In this document: piece after piece, positions 5,586 through 10,170 of the stretch | How positions within the stretch are numbered: position 1 is the first letter of the stretch | How the letters are laid out: each line of letters begins with the position of its first letter | Source of the DNA: Polaromonas sp. | GTDB taxonomy: Bacteria; Pseudomonadota; Gammaproteobacteria; Burkholderiales; Burkholderiaceae_C | DNA: 10,170 nucleotides | NCBI GenBank assembly: GCA_014376885.1 | Contig: JACMQR010000016.1 | Coordinates: 1 to 10,170, forward strand | Direction of reading: 5' to 3' | Made by a program: the position numbers and the translations under genes | Notes under the pieces: model-generated | Seen by the model: only the letters and a program-made list of their open reading frames with translations | Told to the model about the DNA's origin: nothing | The model's database searches: none

Positions 5586-6488
5586 TTACCTGAGCCGCTT
5601 GACCAGGCTCGACGTGTCCCAACGCTGGCCGCCCAGGGCCTGCACATCGGCATAAAACTGGTCTACCAAGGCCGTCACCGGCAACCGGGCGCCCGTGCGC
5701 TTGGCTTCATCGAGCACCAGCCCCAGGTCCTTGCGCATCCAGTCCACCGCAAAGCCGAAGTCAAACTGGTCAGCGACCATGGTTTTGCCCCGGTTGTCAA
5801 GTTGCCAGCTTTGCGCGGCGCCCTTGCCGATCACCTCGAGCACCTGGTTCATGTCCAGCCCGGCTTTTTGGCCAAAGGCGACCGCTTCGCTCAGGCCCTG
5901 CACCAGGCCGGCGATGCAGATCTGGTTGACCATCTTGGTCAACTGGCCGGCTCCAGACTCGCCCATCAGGGTGAAGGCCTTTGAAAAAGCCATGGCGGCC
6001 GGCTTGACGGCGTCGAAGGCAGGCGTATCGCCGCCGCACATCACTGTGAGCGCGCCATTTTGCGCGCCGGCCTGGCCGCCTGACACCGGGGCGTCGATGA
6101 AGTGCAGGCCAAGGTTCTTTGCAATGCCATGCAATTCCTGCGCAACCGTCGCCGAGGCGGTGGTGTGGTCGACAAAAATTGCGCCCGGCTGCATGCCGGC
6201 AAACGCGCCATCGGCCCCCAGGGTGACCGAGCGCAGGTCGTCGTCGTTGCCGACGCAGCAAAACACGATGTCTGCGCCCCGCGCGGCCTCACGCGGCGTG
6301 GCCGCCAGCGCGCCTTTGAATTCAGCGCCCCAGGCCTGGGCCTTGGCCGGGCTTCGGTTGTACACCGTGACCGCTTGGCCGGCCAGCGCGAGGTGGCCGG
6401 CCATTGGGTAGCCCATGACGCCGAGTCCGAGAAAGGCGATTTTGCGGGCGGGGGATGGGTCGTAGTTTTTGGTCGAGGTACTGGTCAT
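5586..6488 (-). CDS. 3-hydroxyisobutyrate dehydrogenase-family NAD(P)-dependent oxidoreductase
   Basis: A 300-residue cytoplasmic beta-hydroxyacid dehydrogenase. Members oxidise or reduce 3-hydroxyisobutyrate, tartronate semialdehyde, glyoxylate or similar acids; the exact substrate is not readable here. The Rossmann motif is FLGLGVMGYPMAGHL (19-33, Gly21-x-Gly23-x-x-Gly26). After it come the Asn44-Arg45 pair after the second strand, suggestive of NADP preference, the substrate-binding DAPVSGGQAGAQNG (132-145) with Ser136-Gly137-Gly138, and the catalytic Lys185 in GQLTKMVNQ. The C-terminal helical domain is complete (KDLGLVLDEAKRTGARLPVT). A 15-residue Ser/Thr/Pro-containing leader precedes the fold; no internal Met gives a better start. 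The gene lies 27 bases after pilU on the same strand with no terminator visible, so it may be transcribed with the pilus genes although no functional link is known. Confidence 0.92.
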   Translation of the reverse strand: MTSTSTKNYDPSPARKIAFLGLGVMGYPMAGHLALAGQAVTVYNRSPAKAQAWGAEFKGALAATPREAARGADIVFCCVGNDDDLRSVTLGADGAFAGMQPGAIFVDHTTASATVAQELHGIAKNLGLHFIDAPVSGGQAGAQNGALTVMCGGDTPAFDAVKPAAMAFSKAFTLMGESGAGQLTKMVNQICIAGLVQGLSEAVAFGQKAGLDMNQVLEVIGKGAAQSWQLDNRGKTMVADQFDFGFAVDWMRKDLGLVLDEAKRTGARLPVTALVDQFYADVQALGGQRWDTSSLVKRLR

Positions 6489-6515
6489 GGGCGCTTGGAA
6501 CGGGTTGAGGAAAGG

Positions 6516-7652
6516 TCAGACGATGGCGAAATGCTCGGTGCCAGCCGACAGGTCGGTGGATTTGGCGCGCTGCGAATGCAGCTTGATCTGCAGGCGCAGG
6601 TCGTTGACCGAGTCGGCATTGCGCAGCGCATCTTCATAAAGGATGTGGTTGTTTTCAAAAGCGTCAAACAGCGCCTGGTCGAAGGTCTGCATGCCCATGT
6701 TGCGGCTTTTTTTCATGATTTCCTTGATTTCACTGACCTCGCCCTTGAAGATGAGGTCGGAAATCAACGGGGAGTTGAGCATCACCTCGACGGCTGCAAA
6801 GCGGCCCTTGCTGTTTTGCCGGGGCACCAGGCGCTGCGACACCACCGCCTTGAGGTTGAGCGACAGGTCCATCAGCAGTTGAACGCGGCGCTCATCCGGG
6901 AAAAAATTGATGATGCGGTCCATCGCCTGGTTGGCGCTGTTGGCATGCAGGGTCGCCAGGCACAGGTGGCCGGTTTCGGAAAAGGCCAGGGCATGCTCCA
7001 TGCTTTCGCGGTCGCGAATTTCGCCCATCAAGATCACATCGGGCGCCTGGCGCATCGAGTTTTTAAGCGCTGCTGCCCAGCTGTCGGTGTCCAGCCCGAC
7101 TTCGCGCTGCGTCACCACGCAGTTTTTGTGCAGATGGACAAACTCCACCGGGTCTTCGATCGTCAGGATGTGGCCATAGGACTGCTCGTTGCGCCAGTCC
7201 AGCATCGCGGCCATGGTGGTGGACTTGCCCGAACCGGTGGCTCCCACCAAAATCGCCAGGCCCCGCTTGGCCATCACCACGTCTTTGAGAACCGGCGGCA
7301 GGCCCAGGCCGTCCAGTGTGGGCAGCACCGCCGGAATGACGCGCATGACCATGCCGACCTTGCCCTGCTGCATGAAGGCGTTGACGCGAAAGCGGCCAAT
7401 TCCGGGCGGCGAAATGGCGAAGTTGCATTCCTTGGTGCGCTCGAACTCGGCCGCCTGCTTGTCATTCATGACGGCGCGCGCCAGCGTCAGGGTGTGGCTG
7501 GCGTTCAGCGCCTGGGACGACACCTTGGTCAGCTTGCCGTCGACCTTGATGGCCGGCGGAAACTCGCCGGTCAAAAACAGGTCGCTGCCGCCGCGGCTGA
7601 CCAGCAGGCGCAGCAGGTCGTGGGTGAATTTGCTCGCTTGATCGCGTTCCAT
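6516..7652 (-). CDS. pilU: Type IV pilus retraction ATPase PilU
   Basis: PilU is the PilT-dependent accessory ATPase that aids retraction of type IV pili, acting as a hexamer at the cytoplasmic base of the machine. The 378-residue product has an N-terminal PAS-like domain (to about 115; GRFRVNAFMQQGKVGMVMRVIP) and a RecA-like secretion-ATPase core. The core has Walker A GATGSGKST (137-145, Lys143), an Asp box around ILTIEDPVEF with Glu166 and Asp167, Walker B VILMGEIRD with Glu211, and His box residues His229 and His236 in ETGHLCLATLHAN. The Ala-Phe-Ser-Glu variant before the His box, and a C-terminal tail of about 60 residues after MGMQTFDQALF, separate it from PilT. Length matches PilU of Pseudomonas. 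A strong AGGAG site (7658-7662) stands 5 bases before the ATG. Confidence 0.96.
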   Translation of the reverse strand: MERDQASKFTHDLLRLLVSRGGSDLFLTGEFPPAIKVDGKLTKVSSQALNASHTLTLARAVMNDKQAAEFERTKECNFAISPPGIGRFRVNAFMQQGKVGMVMRVIPAVLPTLDGLGLPPVLKDVVMAKRGLAILVGATGSGKSTTMAAMLDWRNEQSYGHILTIEDPVEFVHLHKNCVVTQREVGLDTDSWAAALKNSMRQAPDVILMGEIRDRESMEHALAFSETGHLCLATLHANSANQAMDRIINFFPDERRVQLLMDLSLNLKAVVSQRLVPRQNSKGRFAAVEVMLNSPLISDLIFKGEVSEIKEIMKKSRNMGMQTFDQALFDAFENNHILYEDALRNADSVNDLRLQIKLHSQRAKSTDLSAGTEHFAIV

Positions 7653-7693
7653 GAATGCTCCTGGGGTGGGTCAGCAGGCCGGGCCGGGGCCGG

Positions 7694-8326
7694 TCAGCTT
7701 TTTTGCTCGCACAGCCGGGCGCTGACCATCCGCATGCGGCGCGACAGCTTGCGGGCCAGCAAGGCGATCAGGCTGGCGGCCAGCGCCGGATCGGTTGTCA
7801 TCATCTCGTCGAGCGCCTGCGCGCCCAGAATCGCCACCTCGCAATCGGTCAGCGAGGTGCACACCGAAAAACGCTGGCCGCTGTCGAGCAGCGACATCTC
7901 ACCAAGGATATCGCCTGGGCGCGCCTGGGTCAGGTGCAGCCGCGCTCCCCAGGGTTGTTCACGGTCCACCGCCATGCTGCCGCTCAGCAGCACCAGCATG
8001 AAGTTGCCGTACTCGTCCTGGCGAATCACATCGCGGTTGGCGGGAATGACAGCGAAGTCAAAAAATCTTTCCAGGCGCGCAACCGCACCCAGTCCGAGCC
8101 GCGCCATGTGGCGGTCCGCCTGCCACAGCGCATCGAGCACCTTGCGGCCGCGCCCGGCCGGCATTCGCTTGGCGCCGACCTCGTTGGCCCGGGCTTCCCA
8201 GGGCACCAGCGTCGACGCATCGGCTCCCTGGTCGGCAAAGGCGGTGGAAAATAAAAAAGGGTCCGGAGTGTTGCCAGAGCCAGCAGCTGGCGCGCTTTGC
8301 CTGATCAGTCCGAGTAAGCCTTTCAT
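7694..8326 (-). CDS. Cyclic nucleotide-binding-domain protein between pilT and pilU
   Basis: A 210-residue protein with one cyclic-nucleotide-binding (cNMP) beta-barrel at about residues 88-167: FFDFAVIPANRDVIRQDE, the loop YGNFMLVLLSGSMAVD, then GDILGEMSLLDSGQRFS (138-154) as the phosphate-binding cassette. Gly142-Glu143 are present, but the arginine expected where CRP has Arg in ERSA appears replaced by Phe153, with Arg152 one place earlier. No helix-turn-helix follows; the C-terminus is an Arg-rich helix (LLARKLSRRMRM). The N-terminal 85 residues match no domain I know. It is therefore not a CRP-type transcription factor as such and more likely binds a partner protein. A clear AGGAGA site precedes the ATG by 8 bases. 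Spacing of 32 bases from pilT and 41 from pilU suggests one operon and a role in pilus retraction control; that role is inference. Confidence 0.88.
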   Translation of the reverse strand: MKGLLGLIRQSAPAAGSGNTPDPFLFSTAFADQGADASTLVPWEARANEVGAKRMPAGRGRKVLDALWQADRHMARLGLGAVARLERFFDFAVIPANRDVIRQDEYGNFMLVLLSGSMAVDREQPWGARLHLTQARPGDILGEMSLLDSGQRFSVCTSLTDCEVAILGAQALDEMMTTDPALAASLIALLARKLSRRMRMVSARLCEQKS

Positions 8327-8358
8327 GGTGCGTTTCTCCTGGTGGGGGCGAGGTGGTC

Positions 8359-9402
8359 TCAGCCCGGAAAGTTGTCGGGAATCTTGGCCTTGCCGCGCGC
8401 TTCCGCCGCCGAGATGACATTGCGCTTGACCAGGTCGGTCAGGTTCTGGTCCAGCGTCTGCATGCCCAGGCTGTTGCCGGTCTGGATTGATGAGTACATC
8501 TGCGCCACCTTGGCTTCACGGATCAGGTTGCGGATGGCGCTGGTGCCCAGCATGATTTCATGCGCCGCCACCCGGCCCTGGCCGTCCTTGGTCTTGCACA
8601 GGGTTTGCGAGATCACCGCCTGCAGCGATTCGGACAGCATTGAGCGGATCATTTCCTTTTCCTCGGCCGGAAACACGTCGATGATCCGGTCCACCGTCTT
8701 GGCCGCGCTGGAGGTGTGCAGCGTGCCGAACACCAGGTGGCCGGTTTCAGCCGCCGTCATGGCCAGGCGGATGGTTTCCAGGTCGCGCATCTCGCCGACC
8801 AAAATGGCGTCCGGGTCTTCGCGCAGGGCTGACTTCAGGGCAGCGGCAAAGCTCAGCGTGTGCGGGCCGACCTCGCGCTGGTTGATCAGGCATTTCTTGG
8901 ACTCGTGGACAAACTCGATCGGGTCCTCGACGGTCAGGATGTGGCCGTATTCGGTTTCATTGAGGTAGTTGACCATCGCCGCCAGCGTGGTCGACTTGCC
9001 CGAGCCGGTCGGGCCGGTGACCAGCACCATGCCGCGCGGCTTCAATGCCAGTTCGCTGAGTATCTTTGGCGCGCCGAGCTGCTCGAGTGTCAGGATTTTC
9101 GACGGAATGGTGCGCAGCACCGCGCCGGCACCCCGGTTGTGGTTGAAGGCATTGACCCGAAAGCGTGCCAGGCCGTCGATCTCGAAGGAAAAATCGACCT
9201 CCAGGAACTCTTCGTACTGCTTGCGCTGGGTGTCGTTCATGATGTCGTACACCATGGCGTGGACTTCCTTGTGGTCCAGCGGATCGATGTTGATGCGCCG
9301 CACATCGCCATGGACCCGGATCATCGGCGGCAGGCCGGCCGACAGGTGCAGATCGGAGGCTTTGTTTTTGACGCTGAAGGCCAGCAGCTGCGTAATATCC
9401 AT
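8359..9402 (-). CDS. pilT: Type IV pilus retraction ATPase PilT
   Basis: PilT is the hexameric motor that depolymerises type IV pili and so powers twitching, DNA uptake and surface sensing. The 347-residue product begins with the typical MDITQLLAFSVKNKASDLHLS. The PAS-like N-domain leads into the ATPase core with Walker A GPTGSGKST (130-138, Lys136), an Asp box ILTVEDPIEF (Glu159, Asp160), Walker B AILVGEMRD with Glu204, and His box residues His222 and His229 in ETGHLVFGTLHTSSA. The PilT-specific AIRNLIRE motif (289-296), needed for retraction in known PilT proteins, is intact. Length is that of Pseudomonas PilT. An AGAGGA site (9413-9418) lies 10 bases before the ATG. It is the first gene of the minus-strand pilus cluster and divergent from yggS with a 44-base gap, the arrangement also known from Pseudomonas. 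Confidence 0.98.
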   Translation of the reverse strand: MDITQLLAFSVKNKASDLHLSAGLPPMIRVHGDVRRINIDPLDHKEVHAMVYDIMNDTQRKQYEEFLEVDFSFEIDGLARFRVNAFNHNRGAGAVLRTIPSKILTLEQLGAPKILSELALKPRGMVLVTGPTGSGKSTTLAAMVNYLNETEYGHILTVEDPIEFVHESKKCLINQREVGPHTLSFAAALKSALREDPDAILVGEMRDLETIRLAMTAAETGHLVFGTLHTSSAAKTVDRIIDVFPAEEKEMIRSMLSESLQAVISQTLCKTKDGQGRVAAHEIMLGTSAIRNLIREAKVAQMYSSIQTGNSLGMQTLDQNLTDLVKRNVISAAEARGKAKIPDNFPG

Positions 9403-9446
9403 TCCGGCGAAATCCTCTGGGTGGTCTCTGGGTTTACAGTCGGATT
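9403..9446. promoter_or_regulatory. Short divergent region between pilT and yggS
   Basis: Only 44 bases separate the two starts, so both promoters must lie partly inside the neighbouring genes or overlap. On the minus strand CATAAT (plus positions 9444-9449) matches five of six bases of a -10 box for pilT and overlaps the yggS start codon, but no good -35 box is seen 16-18 bases upstream. No convincing box is seen for yggS. Confidence 0.3.
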
Positions 9447-10166
9447 ATGACCACGATTGCGCAGCAGCTCCGACTTGTCCAAGACCGAATTCAGGCCGCC
9501 TGCCTGACCGCAGGACGCGACCCGGCGGCCGTGCGGCTGGTGGCCGTGTCGAAAACCTTTGATGCACAGGCGGTGAGCGAAGCCGTGCTGGCCGGCCAGT
9601 GGGCTTTTGGCGAAAACTACATTGCCGAGGGCGTGGAAAAAATCCAGGCTATGCAGCGCACCCAAGCGGCCTGCTCCGGCCTGGCCGGCATCCTGGAGTG
9701 GCACTGCATCGGCCCGGTGCAAAGCAACAAAACGCGCCTGGTGGCCGAGCATTTCGACTGGGTCCAGTCGGTGGACCGGCTGAAGATCGCGCAGCGCCTG
9801 AGCGAGCAGCGGCCGGCCGGCCTGGCGCCGCTGCAAATTTGCCTGCAGGTCAATATCGACGGCGGCGCCAACAAGTCCGGCCTGGCACCCGAGGAGGTGC
9901 AGGCGCTCGCCGGGCAGGTCGCCACCCTGCCGCGCCTGGTGCTGCGCGGCCTGATGGCGATTCCGGAGCCTGCTATTGATTTTGTAGCTGCATGCGCCCT
10001 GCATGCAAGCGCGAAAGCGCTGTTTGACCAAATAAATGCGTCTGGCGCGCTGGCCACACCGATGGACACGTTGTCGCTCGGCATGACAGCCGACCTGGAA
10101 GCCGCCATCCAGGCGGGCAGCACCATGGTGCGCGTCGGCACCGCCATTTTCGGCGGGCGCGGCTGA
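9447..10166 (+). CDS. yggS: YggS family pyridoxal-5'-phosphate homeostasis protein
   Basis: YggS (PLPBP) binds PLP without known enzyme activity and keeps vitamin B6 and amino-acid pools balanced. The 239-residue product has a fold-type III TIM barrel like the alanine racemase N-domain. PLP is held by Lys36 in LVAVSKTF. Other family marks are FGENYIAEGVEKI, WHCIGPVQSNKT, QVNIDGGANKSGL, LRGLMAIPEP, the DTLSLGMTADLEAAI segment and the C-terminal GSTMVRVGTAIFGGR. Length is close to E. coli YggS (234). The segment after LRGLMAIPEP (from about residue 176, DNA 9971-10021) is encoded by a palindromic repeat-like sequence with lower GC than its surroundings. The ATG at 9447 is the only good start. 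In Pseudomonas proC follows yggS; here the window ends just after the stop. Confidence 0.97.
   Translation: MTTIAQQLRLVQDRIQAACLTAGRDPAAVRLVAVSKTFDAQAVSEAVLAGQWAFGENYIAEGVEKIQAMQRTQAACSGLAGILEWHCIGPVQSNKTRLVAEHFDWVQSVDRLKIAQRLSEQRPAGLAPLQICLQVNIDGGANKSGLAPEEVQALAGQVATLPRLVLRGLMAIPEPAIDFVAACALHASAKALFDQINASGALATPMDTLSLGMTADLEAAIQAGSTMVRVGTAIFGGRG
9971..10021. repeat. Intragenic palindromic repeat-like element in yggS
   Basis: An AT-richer start (TGCTATTGATTTTGTAGC, 9971-9988) leads into two GCATGC blocks (9990-9995 and 10001-10006) that can pair with each other, then AGCGC-GAAA-GCGCT (10008-10021), a 5-bp stem with a GAAA tetraloop. The layout, TGCTATTGATTTTGTAGCTGC then TGCGC then AAGCGCT, resembles from memory a short dispersed repeat common in Comamonadaceae genomes. 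It stays in frame and encodes PAIDFVAACALHASAKAL in the variable linker. No second copy is in this window. Confidence 0.5.
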
Positions 10167-10170
10167 GCCG

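Noticed and set aside
7669..7698. GGTCAGC direct repeat in the gap between the cNMP-domain gene and pilU
   Set aside because: Two 7-base copies in a very GC-rich gap, one of them covering the stop codon; likely chance, and no T-run for a terminator.
6102..8417. A 771-codon open frame on the plus strand across the oxidoreductase, pilU and the cNMP-domain gene
   Set aside because: It is antisense to three well-recognised genes with intact motifs. Its translation is rich in His, Arg, Gln and Val with no recognisable domain, the usual result of GC-rich codon bias.

Overview
The window is a compact, GC-rich stretch of bacterial chromosome. Gene order and protein signatures point to a betaproteobacterium of the order Burkholderiales, most likely family Comamonadaceae (a Polaromonas- or Rhodoferax-like organism is my guess; the genus is not proven). 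The clues are the pilT / cyclic-nucleotide-domain gene / pilU cluster, a Tat-exported HiPIP, the rsmI-yraN-SIS-BON gene order without lpoA, and a short palindromic repeat inside yggS of a kind I associate with Comamonadaceae. I see no insertion sequence, prophage, CRISPR array or integrase.

Layout. (1) 66-141: tRNA-Arg(CCG) with encoded CCA, followed by a probable terminator hairpin and about 330 bases without a gene. (2) 468-785 (-): HiPIP, a periplasmic [4Fe-4S] electron carrier, with a probable two-way terminator at its stop codon and a cluster of TTGACC repeats upstream. (3) 1088-1570 (+): a lipoprotein with two SmpA/OmlA-like modules. (4) 1581-3715 (-): rsmI (16S rRNA 2'-O-methyltransferase) overlapping by 4 bases a Bcr/CflA-type drug efflux transporter. 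(5) 3715-5566 (+): yraN, a SIS-domain protein (DiaA/GmhA family) and a dual-BON outer-membrane lipoprotein (DolP/YraP), the same order as in E. coli minus lpoA. (6) 5586-9402 (-): pilT, a cyclic-nucleotide-binding-domain protein, pilU and a 3-hydroxyisobutyrate-dehydrogenase-family oxidoreductase, probably one transcript. (7) 9447-10166 (+): yggS, a PLP homeostasis protein.

How the genes fit together. Region 5 is an envelope and housekeeping cluster beside rRNA modification. Region 6 is the type IV pilus retraction module: PilT is the main retraction ATPase and PilU the PilT-dependent accessory ATPase. The small cyclic-nucleotide-binding-fold protein between them has no DNA-binding domain and is the best candidate here for an incompletely described regulator of twitching motility. 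No wholly new system is evident; most of the window is ordinary core genome. The points worth following up are that protein and its altered phosphate-binding cassette, the intragenic repeat in yggS, the retained isomerase residues in the SIS protein, and the repeat-rich region upstream of the HiPIP gene.
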